The notes under the pieces: generated by a model
What the model was told of the DNA's origin: nothing
Database searches by the model: none
Seen by the model: only the letters and a program-made list of their open reading frames with translations
In this document: piece by piece, positions 52,852-62,340 of the stretch
Position numbering within the stretch: the stretch's first letter is position 1
How the letters are laid out: the number at the start of each line of letters is the position of its first letter
Assembly: GCA_964348095.1 (NCBI GenBank)
Contig: CAYGBK010000015.1
Location: forward strand, 144,007-208,006
Direction: 5' to 3'
Source: WVXP01 sp964348095
GTDB lineage: Bacteria > Desulfobacterota > BSN033 > WVXP01
Length of the DNA: 64,000 nt
Program-made: the position numbers and the translations under genes

Positions 52852-54135
52852 CTATTGAGCTTCGAGCACCATGGCCATCCCTTGACCGCCTCCAATACAC
52901 AGGGTGGCAAGGCCTAGGTTGACGTTTCGTCTGCGCATCTCGAACAGGAGGCTCACGAGGATCCTCGCCCCGGTGCATCCTATTGGATGACCGAGAGAGA
53001 TCCCACTCCCGTTCACATTGGTCTTGTCCATGTCGAACTCGAGCTCTCTCATACAGGCGATGGACTGAGAAGCAAAGGCCTCGTTCAGCTCGATGAGGCC
53101 GATGTCTTCCCGGGTTGCCCCGGCCCTGTGGAGTGCCTTTTTTGTTGCTGGAATCGGCCCCAATCCCATGAAGGCAGGATCGATCGCACCAGAAGCGTAT
53201 GAGCGTATCTTGGCCATGGGTTGGAGACCGAGGGCCTTCGCTCTATTCGAGGACATGATCACAAGAGCCGCGGCCGAATCGTTGATTCCTGATGCGTTTC
53301 CTGCTGTCACTGTGCCATCTTTTTTGAAAACAGTAGGTAGACGGGCCATTTTCTCTAGACTCGTATCCATGGGTCTTTCATCTGTATCAAATACCACAGG
53401 GTCTCCCTTGCGCTGGGGGACTACGAAGGGGACGATCTCTTCGTCGAATCTTCCTTCCTTTATCGCAGCTCTTGCACGCTGATGACTGAGAAGGCCTAAT
53501 TCATCTTGTTCCCTCCGTGAGATCCCGTAGAGCTCAGCAATGTTCTCCGCGGTAACTCCCATGTGATAGCCGTAAAAAATCTCCCACAAGCCATCGTGAA
53601 CCATGAGATCTACCATTTCCGTGTTGAACATCCTGGCGCCCCACCGAGCTGATGGGAACAAGTATGGGGACGTACTCATGTTTTCCATCCCCCCAGCAAT
53701 GATGGTTTCGGCCTCTCCTGTAATGATAGCCTGATGGGCCAGAGCAACTGCCTTCATACCTGACGCACAGACCTTGTTGACCGTGAATGCATTCGTCTCC
53801 TTCGAAATACCAGCATAGATCATAGCCTGCCGGGCCGTATTCTGACCTTGTCCTCCCTGCAGGACATGGCCCATGATAACCTCATCCACGTGAATTTCCG
53901 TAAGGGAGTCGTCCCAACGGGAGCTTTCTTTCTCCAGTTCAATCATCCCGAGGTCTTTAAGAGAATGAGGTGCAAATTCGACAACCGCCTCGGTAACCCT
54001 CGGCCTGAGCCCCGCCCGCACGAGAACCTCTCGGATGGCATGGGCACCCAAAGTGATAACCGGCGTCTCCTTCAAAGACCCACCGAAACTCCCTATGGCA
54101 GTTCGGACCGCGCCGACAATGACTGATTCCGTCAT
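52852..54135 (-). CDS. Acetyl-CoA acetyltransferase (thiolase) with N-terminal insertion
   Basis: 427 residues from the ATG at 54135 (AGAGG upstream). All thiolase motifs are intact: NKVCASGMKAVALA (nucleophilic Cys near 121), GGMENMSTSPY, NEAFASQS, NGSGISLGHPIGCTGAR (His) and TLCIGGGQGMA (second Cys). Between the first helix and HVDEVIMGHV sits an extra stretch of about 30-35 residues (RPRVTEAVVEFAPHSLKDLG..), which lengthens it from the usual 390. It is the first gene of the thl-crt-etfB-etfA operon. A TTGACA lies upstream near 54195, but no good -10 was found. Confidence 0.9.
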   Translation of the reverse strand: MTESVIVGAVRTAIGSFGGSLKETPVITLGAHAIREVLVRAGLRPRVTEAVVEFAPHSLKDLGMIELEKESSRWDDSLTEIHVDEVIMGHVLQGGQGQNTARQAMIYAGISKETNAFTVNKVCASGMKAVALAHQAIITGEAETIIAGGMENMSTSPYLFPSARWGARMFNTEMVDLMVHDGLWEIFYGYHMGVTAENIAELYGISRREQDELGLLSHQRARAAIKEGRFDEEIVPFVVPQRKGDPVVFDTDERPMDTSLEKMARLPTVFKKDGTVTAGNASGINDSAAALVIMSSNRAKALGLQPMAKIRSYASGAIDPAFMGLGPIPATKKALHRAGATREDIGLIELNEAFASQSIACMRELEFDMDKTNVNGSGISLGHPIGCTGARILVSLLFEMRRRNVNLGLATLCIGGGQGMAMVLEAQ

Positions 54136-54210
54136 AGTTGGGCCTCTTTTGAGCAAAATTTCACAACATAACTAGCCTATTTCACTTCTCTTTGTCAACC
54201 ATTTTCAAAG

Positions 54211-54827
54211 AGGCGTTTCCCAGTTTTGGTGACCCTCATGTCCCTGAGGAACGTGTGCATAGAATGGGATCCCTACGGCCCGGACCGTTAACCGGTTCCT
54301 TCAGAACACGCTGGTCACGGCTTTGGCAGAGTGATTCGCCGGAAAAGGGGAAAGGAAACTCTGAACCAAAACTTGTTGTTCGTGGTTCGTCGTCCGTTGT
54401 TTGTGGTAAGAAAACTAAGATTTACCCATCCACGGGATTCAAATTGGGGTTCGGGGTACTTTATTTTCCATGGAGTGACGTGAATTGATGAGAACAACTG
54501 ACCACTGACAACCGACAACTGACAGCACTAGGAAAATCTTTTGAGCCACGAATTGGACGGTTCCAGAATTTGTCACAGAGCACACAGAACCTCAGAGAGA
54601 ACGTCCTCTGGATTGGAGAGAGGCCAATCCAGAGGAGATCTGTTGGCCTAATTCTTCCCCTCTAAGAATTAGGTCAAAAATCTGATGCATCGACCCTCTC
54701 GCTCTGCGAAATCTGACAGCTCGAACGATCCCCCGGAGATTTCTGCGGTGGAGAGGGGGCGAGAGAAACGGGTGTTTTTCTGAAAGCCCGGTTTCATCAT
54801 ATTTTGAAGACTCAGGAAACTGCTCTT
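54211..54827 (-). repeat. Dispersed modular repeat, type I, copy R3
   Basis: Reverse-orientation copy of R2 (42293-42855) along nearly its whole length, with the short CTCAGGGACATGAG module (54211-54252) that R2 lacks. Hairpin 1 pairs 54643-54656 with 54664-54677 and contains a compensated base-pair change against R1 (T-A to C-G). Hairpin 2 pairs 54605-54616 with 54624-54635. The next 450 bp (54828-55276) show no gene. Confidence 0.83.
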
Positions 54828-55276
54828 TTCGAATCTGGAATTTTCGGGCTTTTCTAGTTAGTCCCAAAGGGGAGGGGCCGAAATCCGTGTGACCGTTCCT
54901 GCCCATGTTTTTTGAGAATAAACCTTAGGTGAGTCTCCCTTGTGGCAGGAGCGTTTTGATGACGCTATGCGCGAGCGGTGACCCACTGCACTCACGAATC
55001 ATGGGCCATGAGGAAAAAGGGCCTTTTGGGAAGTCCTTCGCAAGTCGTGGCCGAAGCCGGAGAGGCGGATGGTTCGTAGGGTCAATCGAGATAATCAATC
55101 GTCCGGATTGGATTGATCAAGAAACCTTTAGGAAAAGGGGAGAGGGATTTGGCTCTAAGTCGAAAACACATCCTTTGGAACCAGCCTGACCGAGGGACCT
55201 AGTGACCTCCTGAAGACGGCAGGCCATGAGGCCAGACTGGCGCAAGAGTGACTCTCCCAGTGCTGTCGCATCTGTT

Positions 55277-56248
55277 CTAGAGCTTCACCTCGATAAAGGA
55301 CTTTTCTCTCAACTTGCGAAGCCACTGGCGATATTGCTGTTCGACTCGGCTGTTTCGATAATCCTTCTCAACTTTTTCTCTTATCTCGGCCAACGGGATA
55401 GGACTGCCCCCCTTACTGTCTGTGACCTTTATCAGGATAATCCCTTCTTCTGTCCGGATGGGTTGTCCCACCTCTCCAACGTCAAGTTCAAACGCTATTC
55501 TGTCGATGGGAGCAATCATCTCCCCTCTCTTGAAATAGCCAAGGTCACCCCCTTTGATACCGGGAACGTCCTGAGCGTATTGATGAGCGAGAGCCACGAA
55601 ATCTTCACCATCTTCAACCCTTTTCAAAATCTCTTTGGCGAATGAAATGCCCTCCTCCTCTTGCTCGCTTGTGGCATTGGCAGGGATAGGCAGAAGAATG
55701 TGGCTGATTCTGACTGATCGATCGGCCATGTAATTCCTCGAATTTCTCTCATAGTAGGCCTTGAGGTCGTCCTCTTCTATTTCAACGTTCGATTTGACAA
55801 ACCGATTGACGATTCTTGTTCTTTTCAATCCCTTCTCAACCTGTTGCTCATAGGCCTCATAACTAATCCCCTGGGCCTTCAACGCCGTTTCTAGCTGGTT
55901 CTGGCTCAATCCCTGGGCCCTTCTTAAGGATTCTATGGTGTCGTTGATCTGTTTCTGGCTTACACTGATTTTTAGTCTGACTGCCTCCTGATCGATGAGT
56001 TTTTCATCGATCATTGCATTGAGCGCGTGGCGTCTAACATCTAACAACCCATATTCACGGTCCAACCAGTCGTTGCCCTTGGCAGTGAAACGGTAGAATG
56101 ATTCTCGAAATTGCTCAAGCTCTGAAAGCGTTATGATTTGGTCATTGACGATGGCCACGATGCGATCGACAATCTCCCCCCGGCCCGGGGGAATGAAAAG
56201 AAACAGCGAAAAAGTCACAATAACCAGTATGCGAACTCTAAAACCCAC
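55277..56248 (-). CDS. SurA-like periplasmic parvulin-type chaperone
   Basis: 323 residues from GTG 56248, which follows the previous stop by 16 bp and leads a signal peptide (VRILVIVTFSLFLFIPPGRG). Longer in-frame starts lie inside the upstream gene. The SurA N-domain follows (IVDRIVAIVNDQIITLSELEQF, LNAMIDEKLIDQEAVRLKI), then one parvulin domain (VRISHILLPIPANA, GEDFVALAHQYAQD, GGDLGYFKRGEMI, PIRTEEGIILIKV). It likely escorts outer-membrane proteins. Third gene of the mfd operon. Confidence 0.88.
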   Translation of the reverse strand: MGFRVRILVIVTFSLFLFIPPGRGEIVDRIVAIVNDQIITLSELEQFRESFYRFTAKGNDWLDREYGLLDVRRHALNAMIDEKLIDQEAVRLKISVSQKQINDTIESLRRAQGLSQNQLETALKAQGISYEAYEQQVEKGLKRTRIVNRFVKSNVEIEEDDLKAYYERNSRNYMADRSVRISHILLPIPANATSEQEEEGISFAKEILKRVEDGEDFVALAHQYAQDVPGIKGGDLGYFKRGEMIAPIDRIAFELDVGEVGQPIRTEEGIILIKVTDSKGGSPIPLAEIREKVEKDYRNSRVEQQYRQWLRKLREKSFIEVKL

Positions 56249-56264
56249 GCTCCCAATAGTGTTT

Positions 56265-57197
56265 CTATTCTGTATACTCAAGTAGATGGCTGTTCTTCTC
56301 AATCTTGGCATTTCTTCTCAGTTCTTCCAACCACTTATAATACAATTGATCGGACTTAATTTGAACTATTTTTCGTTTGATGTCTTCTGTCACCTCTTCG
56401 AAAGTCAACTGACGGGCCGGTGTCCTACCCTCAACTTTGAAAATGTGAAAACCATACGGACTTTTAACAATCGTGCTGACTTGGCCCTCCTTCATAGAGA
56501 AGACCACGTTAAATTCTTCGGGCATATCGCCCCTGGCAAAATATCCCAAATCTCCGCCAAATCTTCCCTCTGGCCCAAGGGAGTGGACGACGGCGAGTTC
56601 TTCAAAATCCCTCCCCTCTTTCAGTAACCGCATGATCTTATCTGCGTTCCGCCGGGATGCCACAACAATTTGTCGGGCTTTGGCTTGCTCCGGCAGGATA
56701 TAGTCACTGCGATGGGCCACATAGTATTGGTGGGCTTCCTCTGTGCTAATAGTGCCCTCATACCGAGATCCCACTGTAATGGTTTTTTCGATCAGAATAT
56801 TCTTTTTTACTCGTTCTTTCCAGTCTTCAAATGAAAGGCCCTGGGCATTGAGGTGATCTCTCAGGCTTTCGCCCTTGTAATCGTTCCTGGTCGTCATAAT
56901 CTCTGCGTCCACTTCTTGCTCTGTGACGGTCACGCCAAGGCGTTTCGCTTCGCGAAGAACGAGGGCCTCCTCAATGAGTTGATCCAGAAAGCTTTCCTTC
57001 ATTCGCATGCGCGTTGCGTGGTCACCAGGAGAAAACTGGTTTTCTAGTTTCATCTCTTGAAATGCCCTATTGAAATCCTCCACGGTAATCACCGCGCCCT
57101 CTATACGAGCAAGGACACCGCGTGGTGCCTCGTCTTGTTGGCATCCCAAGGAGACAAAAAAAATCAGAGTGACAGCTGAAAGGACGGCAATCTTCAT
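56265..57197 (-). CDS. Parvulin-type peptidyl-prolyl isomerase lipoprotein (PrsA/SurA-like)
   Basis: 310 residues from the ATG at 57197, with GAGG upstream. The signal peptide ends in a lipobox (FFVSLGC), so the mature protein is lipidated. A SurA-type N-domain (ITVEDFNRAFQEM, FLDQLIEEALVLREAKRLGV) and a single parvulin domain (KARQIVVASRRNADKIMRLLKEGRDFEELAVVHS, GGDLGYFARGDMPEEF, KSPYGFHIFKVEGRTPA) follow. Lies 10 bp after mfd and 16 bp before the second parvulin gene; the two may act in sequence on outer-membrane clients. Confidence 0.88.
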   Translation of the reverse strand: MKIAVLSAVTLIFFVSLGCQQDEAPRGVLARIEGAVITVEDFNRAFQEMKLENQFSPGDHATRMRMKESFLDQLIEEALVLREAKRLGVTVTEQEVDAEIMTTRNDYKGESLRDHLNAQGLSFEDWKERVKKNILIEKTITVGSRYEGTISTEEAHQYYVAHRSDYILPEQAKARQIVVASRRNADKIMRLLKEGRDFEELAVVHSLGPEGRFGGDLGYFARGDMPEEFNVVFSMKEGQVSTIVKSPYGFHIFKVEGRTPARQLTFEEVTEDIKRKIVQIKSDQLYYKWLEELRRNAKIEKNSHLLEYTE

Positions 57198-57207
57198 CGT
57201 TCGATCC

Positions 57208-60200
57208 TCATAATACCCTACCCGTTGCAAGGGTGGAAGTACAGCGTCTTTTCTTTTCTTTCCTAGTACCGATCAATTCGACGAGGAGGTTCTGTAAAAC
57301 TTCGTGAACGCTTTCTCTCCCATCCAGTTGAATTCTCAATTTGGAATCCGGTGTAAATCTCACCTGGTCCGGAGAACGGTTTACTAGGTTAACGATTTTC
57401 TGGGGTTCGATTTTCGCATCCTTCTCGAAAGCTAAAACAAGCCGCTTCCCGTCGAAATCGAAGGCTCTGACCCGCATGCGGGTAAGAAGAGGTTTTACTC
57501 TTAACACATCCAAGAGATTGAGAACTGGCTCAGGAACCGGTCCATACCGATCCTTCAATTCTGCTCGCATGTCTTCGATATCGCTTTCCGATCGGACAAC
57601 AGCGAGTCGCTTATACATGGAGAGTCTGTGATGAGGGTTTTCGATGTAATTGTCCGGAATAAATGCTGGTTTATTCCAGCGGATCTCCGGCGTGATTTCA
57701 TCCTCTATCTCCTCGCCCTTGAGACGCCTGACCGCTTTCTCAATGAGTTGAGTATACATTTCGAAACCGACTGCAGCAATGTGACCCGACTGTTGAGGGC
57801 CTAAGAGATTTCCCGTTCCTCGAATCTCTAGATCCTGGATGGCCAGTTTGAGACCAGATCCGAGTTCTGTAAACTCCTGAATCGCTCGAAGTCGCTTGAG
57901 GGCATCGCGAGAAAGGGTCGACTCACCTGGTACGAGCAGGTATGCATACGCTCTTTCCTTGCTCCTGCCCACCCGACCGCGGAGCTGATATAGATCTGCT
58001 AATCCAAACTGTTCCGCATGATTGATAATAATCGTATTTGCCGAGGGTATATCCAAGCCCGACTCAATGATACTTGTACAGAGGAGGACATCAATTTCGC
58101 GATTGATGAAATCCAACATGACTTTCTCCAGGTCTCGTTCAACCATCTGTCCGTGTGCAAATGCAAGTCGCACTTCGGGAAGTAGACATCTAAGATAGTC
58201 GGCCATGGCCGGCATGTCGTGGACCCGGTTGTGAACGAAAAAGGCCTGACCGCCCCGTTCGAACTCTCGCAGGACAGCACTTCGAATCACATCTCGATCG
58301 AAGGGATAGAGAAACGTGCGGATAGACAGTCTATCTTGAGGTGGGGTGCTGATGATTGACATGTCACGAATCCCCGTAAGGGACATGTGGAGCGTCCGTG
58401 GAATAGGGGTTGCGGAGAGGGTAAGGACGTCAATCATCGTTCTGAGTTTTTTGAGCTTTTCTTTATGAGCAACGCCAAAGCGATGTTCTTCATCGATGAT
58501 GAGGAGACCGAGGTCCTTGAAATTAAGGTCTCCTTGAAGAAGCCGATGGGTACCGATAAGGATATCTATCTTTCCCTTTTCCAGATCTTCCAGTATTTTC
58601 CTTTGCTGTGTTGTGGTTTTGAATCGGCTTAACGACTCGATTACGAGTGGGTAGTCCTTGAGGCGTTTCGAGAAGGTCAGGAAATGCTGTTGAGCCAGAA
58701 TCGTCGTTGGAACGAGCACGGCCGCCTGTCTTGCGTCCATGACGGCTTTGAAGGCCGCCCGAATGGCTACTTCGGTTTTGCCGTATCCCACGTCGCCGCA
58801 AATCAATCGATCCATTGATAGGGGTTGTTCCATATCAGCGAGCACATGTTCAATGGCCTGCGATTGGTCAGGCGTTTCTTCGTATTCAAAGCATGATTCA
58901 AATTCCTTGAAATATCGGTCCGGCTTTGAAAATGAAAAGCCTTTAAAATGTCGTCGAGCTGCATATATGGCCAGAAGTTCATGAGCCATCTTCTCGACCG
59001 AGGCCGCCACTTTTTTCTTCAATCGCTTCCATCCAGCCCCTCCAAGGCGATCCACTCGGACTTTCTTCACCCCAGTCCCTACGTATCTCTGAACCAGGTT
59101 CAGACGGTGAACAGGGACATAGAGCTTGTCGCCTTGCAGGTACTCCAATAGGAGGTAGTCATTGCTCAATCCCCTAACGTCAAGTCGGTAGAGCCCCTTA
59201 TAGATACCAATTCCATAGTCGAGATGAACGACGGGATCACCTGGGCTCAGATCTCCAAAAGACGTGATAAAGGGGCCTTCTTTTCTCCTTTTCGGTTTAC
59301 GGACTTTTGTGCGTTCACCAAAGATCTCCTCTTCAGTGATCAGCGTCAGGCCTTCTCGGACAAAAGAGAATCCTCCGTTGAGATTACCAACCAATATGAC
59401 GGGGCGATCAGTCTTTTTCTTTGAGCTCGATGAAAAAGGCAGTTGGAGGTTCTCAGTTTGAACTCCATACTCTGCAAGGACTTCGCCTAGGCGGTTGGCC
59501 TGTTCGTGGCCCATAGAGACGAAAAAGACCGAGGCTCCACATTCAATGCGTTTCCCAACCTCTTTCACTAGAGGCTCGAGAAGACGTTCGGTTTTTTGTG
59601 CATTAAGAATCTCACGCCTCAGGTGTTCGTTCTGCTCCACTTCGAATCGGAAGATGGCTTCTTCGCCGTCCAACTCTCTTCCAATCTCTAACTGTTCGAG
59701 GGTAACTCGAGCCTTGTCCGCGAGTCTGGTGCTGGTTTCCTGAGGATCAGAACAGAAGTCCTCGGGAGTCACGGATTTGGCAACTCCAGTTCCTGCTCTC
59801 TTGAATCTTTCGTAGACGCCTTCCCGGAAGCCATCCATTGCTTGGAAGATTAACCCTGGAGAATCAAGGACGAGGATATGCCTGTTTGAAAGGTAGCTGA
59901 AGAAGTCTTCGGAGCGCGATGGTCTGCCATTATGCAAGAGTTCTTGCGAGGGGATCAGAGTGGCTTCTTCCACTTCTTTAAGAGATCTTTGGCTTTCGGG
60001 CTCGAAGTGCCTTATGGATATGATTTCGTCTCCAAACCACTCAATTCGAAGGGGGTCGCTGTAGAGAGGAGAAAAGACATCCACGATTCCGCCCCGAACC
60101 GTGAACTCACCCTTCTCCTCGACGATGTCGACTCGAACATATCCTGACCGGCCGAGCATCTGAATGAGTTGGTCTCGGTCTGATTCTTGCCCTTTTCGCA

Positions 60201-60636
60201 ATTGAGAGGACAGATCTCTCAGCGTTTCCTTGGGCACAACCCTTTGAAGGGCAGCCCTGGCTGAAGCAAAACAGACGTCTCCCCCGTCCCGACTCAAATG
60301 GAACAGAACGTTAAGGCGTTGTGCCAGGGTATCGGGCGTTGGGGGGATGTTATCCCATGGGAGGGTCTCCCAGGCTGGATAGAGAAGAATTGACGCGTGA
60401 TCGTATGCAGAGAAGAACCGAAAATCCTCCCAGAGCATTTCAGCGTCGCGGTGAGTCGGAGCAATGACAAGCAGAGGCGATTGGCTCGAGTCTCTGATCC
60501 TGGATAATGCGTACGCCTTGGAGCTGCCGACCAGGCCATAAACCCGTGCTTTCTTCTGCCGTTGAACCGTCCACTCGATCAAGGAACCGAGGGTATTACT
60601 TGTTTCGCAAAAGGAATCTCGCAAAATGGCACCCAT
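57208..60636 (-). CDS. mfd: Transcription-repair coupling factor Mfd
   Basis: 1142 residues from the ATG at 60636 (GGAGG upstream); the frame is open 53 codons further but without a ribosome-binding site, and 1142 fits the usual 1140-1160. Domain order: UvrB-like N-terminus (LLYPAWETLPWDNIPPTPD), RNA-polymerase-interacting domain (SPGDPVVHLDYGIGIYKGL), and SF2 translocase with GDVGYGKTEVAIRAAFKA, LLIIDEEHRFGV, LTLSATPIPRTL, LLCTSIIESGLDIPSANT and RGRVGRSKERAYAYLL. The C-terminal TRCF domain follows. It releases stalled RNA polymerase and recruits UvrA. It heads the operon with two parvulins. Confidence 0.95.
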   Translation of the reverse strand: MGAILRDSFCETSNTLGSLIEWTVQRQKKARVYGLVGSSKAYALSRIRDSSQSPLLVIAPTHRDAEMLWEDFRFFSAYDHASILLYPAWETLPWDNIPPTPDTLAQRLNVLFHLSRDGGDVCFASARAALQRVVPKETLRDLSSQLRKGQESDRDQLIQMLGRSGYVRVDIVEEKGEFTVRGGIVDVFSPLYSDPLRIEWFGDEIISIRHFEPESQRSLKEVEEATLIPSQELLHNGRPSRSEDFFSYLSNRHILVLDSPGLIFQAMDGFREGVYERFKRAGTGVAKSVTPEDFCSDPQETSTRLADKARVTLEQLEIGRELDGEEAIFRFEVEQNEHLRREILNAQKTERLLEPLVKEVGKRIECGASVFFVSMGHEQANRLGEVLAEYGVQTENLQLPFSSSSKKKTDRPVILVGNLNGGFSFVREGLTLITEEEIFGERTKVRKPKRRKEGPFITSFGDLSPGDPVVHLDYGIGIYKGLYRLDVRGLSNDYLLLEYLQGDKLYVPVHRLNLVQRYVGTGVKKVRVDRLGGAGWKRLKKKVAASVEKMAHELLAIYAARRHFKGFSFSKPDRYFKEFESCFEYEETPDQSQAIEHVLADMEQPLSMDRLICGDVGYGKTEVAIRAAFKAVMDARQAAVLVPTTILAQQHFLTFSKRLKDYPLVIESLSRFKTTTQQRKILEDLEKGKIDILIGTHRLLQGDLNFKDLGLLIIDEEHRFGVAHKEKLKKLRTMIDVLTLSATPIPRTLHMSLTGIRDMSIISTPPQDRLSIRTFLYPFDRDVIRSAVLREFERGGQAFFVHNRVHDMPAMADYLRCLLPEVRLAFAHGQMVERDLEKVMLDFINREIDVLLCTSIIESGLDIPSANTIIINHAEQFGLADLYQLRGRVGRSKERAYAYLLVPGESTLSRDALKRLRAIQEFTELGSGLKLAIQDLEIRGTGNLLGPQQSGHIAAVGFEMYTQLIEKAVRRLKGEEIEDEITPEIRWNKPAFIPDNYIENPHHRLSMYKRLAVVRSESDIEDMRAELKDRYGPVPEPVLNLLDVLRVKPLLTRMRVRAFDFDGKRLVLAFEKDAKIEPQKIVNLVNRSPDQVRFTPDSKLRIQLDGRESVHEVLQNLLVELIGTRKEKKRRCTSTLATGRVL

Positions 60637-60972
60637 GCGCCTCCAGTATGACTTAGCGAGTTCAATCTTAGGCAATATGTCATCATCTTGCCACAAGCAA
60701 TTTTTCCGCAGCGAAAAACCGGAATCCAAGCTGGTGGAACCGCCTGAAAGTCGCCACGAGGGTATCTGCTCTCCCCTGCAATAATGACGCCGCAAGACCG
60801 ACAGTGAGTCACGTCAAACATGTCTCGACTCAAAGGCCTCATTTCGTGTTTGCCCTAACCGGTCTTTGGGAACATTGGGGGAAGGTACGCAGATGTGATA
60901 GATCCAGGGAACAAACCTGAGTCCTAAACTTGGGCTTTGGTATCTTTCATCGATGTTGCAGGGACAGTTCGA
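60637..60972. other. mfd leader region with a short Cys-containing frame
   Basis: A minus-strand frame from ATG 60821 begins MFDVTHCRSCGVIIAGE and continues past FRCGKIACGKMM into the mfd start in another frame. The CxxC...CxxxxC pattern hints at a small zinc-ribbon peptide or a remnant, but no ribosome-binding site supports it. No terminator or promoter was identified. Confidence 0.25.
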
Positions 60973-61689
60973 TCAGTCTCTCATGTAGAACTGCATCTTG
61001 GTTCGTCCGGCGGAAATCACATCGCCGTCCTTCAATTCCTGTTGATCCCTAATGGGAACCCCGTTGACACGGGGTGTGGCTCTTCCGCCGGCACTGGAGA
61101 TGAAAAAACCAGAAGGCCGTTGACTGATGAAAAAAGCCGTCTTTCCGACAAACAGGCCCTTAAGCCTGATGTCTGCATGGTCACCTTTGCCAGCAACAGT
61201 AAGGCGCCGTGTGAGTTCGATATCCTCCTGACCCGCACCCCCCGAGATAATCACAATTCCACCGCGGATCTCCTGAGGTTTGTCCTCTTTGCTCTCTTCT
61301 GGAGTTTTCGCCAGAAGCTCCCGCTGTTTTTTTGTATCCAGGACGAGAGTCTGTTCGGCCACATCTTGGCCACGCCGAGATGGGTCAGCCGTGGGTTGAA
61401 CGCCCTCATCAATAAACACAAGTGTATGTTTGCCGATGTGAATCTTGTCATTGTCGGAAAGAATCCATTGTGAAACCTTCTTGTTATTGACAAAGGTTCC
61501 GTTGAGGCTTTTCAGATCCTCGACAATAAAGCGAGGACCTTCCCGGTAGATCCTGGCGTGCTTCCTGGAAACGGCCATATTATCGACAACAATGTCGTTT
61601 TTTCCGGAGCGCCCGATCGTTGTGGCTGGCCTGTCCAGGGGAACCTCCTGCACCGCTACGTTATTAAATCTCACCTCAATTCTTGCCAT
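60973..61689 (-). CDS. Double FHA-domain protein
   Basis: 238 residues. FHA domain 1 (residues 20-92) has TIGRSGKNDIVV, SRKHARI and LKSLNGTFVNNKKV, with the Arg, Ser-His and Asn of a phosphothreonine-binding site. A Glu/Lys-rich linker leads to a second FHA-like domain (about 155-235) with LTVAGKGDHADIRL and ATPRVNGVPIRD, in which the Arg is replaced by Lys and the Ser-His is absent, so it may not bind phosphate. Cytoplasmic adaptor for Ser/Thr-kinase signalling; the partner kinase is not in this window. Confidence 0.88.
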   Translation of the reverse strand: MARIEVRFNNVAVQEVPLDRPATTIGRSGKNDIVVDNMAVSRKHARIYREGPRFIVEDLKSLNGTFVNNKKVSQWILSDNDKIHIGKHTLVFIDEGVQPTADPSRRGQDVAEQTLVLDTKKQRELLAKTPEESKEDKPQEIRGGIVIISGGAGQEDIELTRRLTVAGKGDHADIRLKGLFVGKTAFFISQRPSGFFISSAGGRATPRVNGVPIRDQQELKDGDVISAGRTKMQFYMRD

Positions 61690-61810
61690 TCCCTAACCTC
61701 TCCACAGAACTCGACCGGATGTGAAGGACGGAGGTGTCGATTTCTCGAACGAAATAAGGTACATCCATCGTATCGGAGAAAAAATCCCTTGTCAAGACAG
61801 ACACCTGGAG

Positions 61811-62166
61811 GAGCTTCCTCCGTTTTGTGGAGGCTCAACTCCCTGACGGATGTTTGCAAAGCAACGGGGTCAGTAGTGCCCGGACCGTTGCCCGGTTCCC
61901 TCAGAACACCCTGGTCGCGGCTTCACAAAAGTAATTTGCCAGATAGTGGGAAGGGAAGCTCTGAGCGCGAATCTAGATTTTTTCGCTAGCAATTCTTAGT
62001 GAGGCGTAACGGTCACAAATCCAACTGTCTGAGCCCGCCTTTGGCGGGCGAGTTTTGGATTTGTAGTGCAGCCGAGCTTTAGAATTCTCGAAAAAAGATT
62101 TCTGAGCAGCGAAGAGCGCCCCTTTCCGCTTTCATCGGATTTTGAAAACTCAGGAAACTCCTCAAA
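61811..62166 (-). repeat. Dispersed modular repeat, type II, copy R5
   Basis: Reverse-orientation element. It starts with the short module (GGCTCAACTCCCTGACGGATG, 61813-61856), then the end module ACCGTTGCCCGGTTCCCTCA and GAACACCCTGGTCGCGGCTT as in type I copies. The type II interior is shared with 46950-47258: outer arms TTTTTTCG (61978-61985) / CGAAAAAA (62089-62096), middle arm CAAATCCAA (62016-62024) / TTGGATTTG (62055-62063), inner arm GCCCGCC (62033-62039) / GGCGGGC (62043-62049). It ends in GAAAACTCAGGAAACTCCTC, the reverse of the type I left module. Confidence 0.82.
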
Positions 62167-62340
62167 CACCACCCCGAGTTTTAAAACCCCTCGCCCGTCC
62201 CTCAGGGGCCTTCCGCCCACGTTCCTTTGAGCGGTCCTCAAGATGAAACTGGAGAGCCAATGAGATGAGGTGATCGCTGTCTCGGGTCCATCAGGGTCCT
62301 GGTTCTCTTGTTGATTGCCTTTCGGTATAATCTGAATGAG

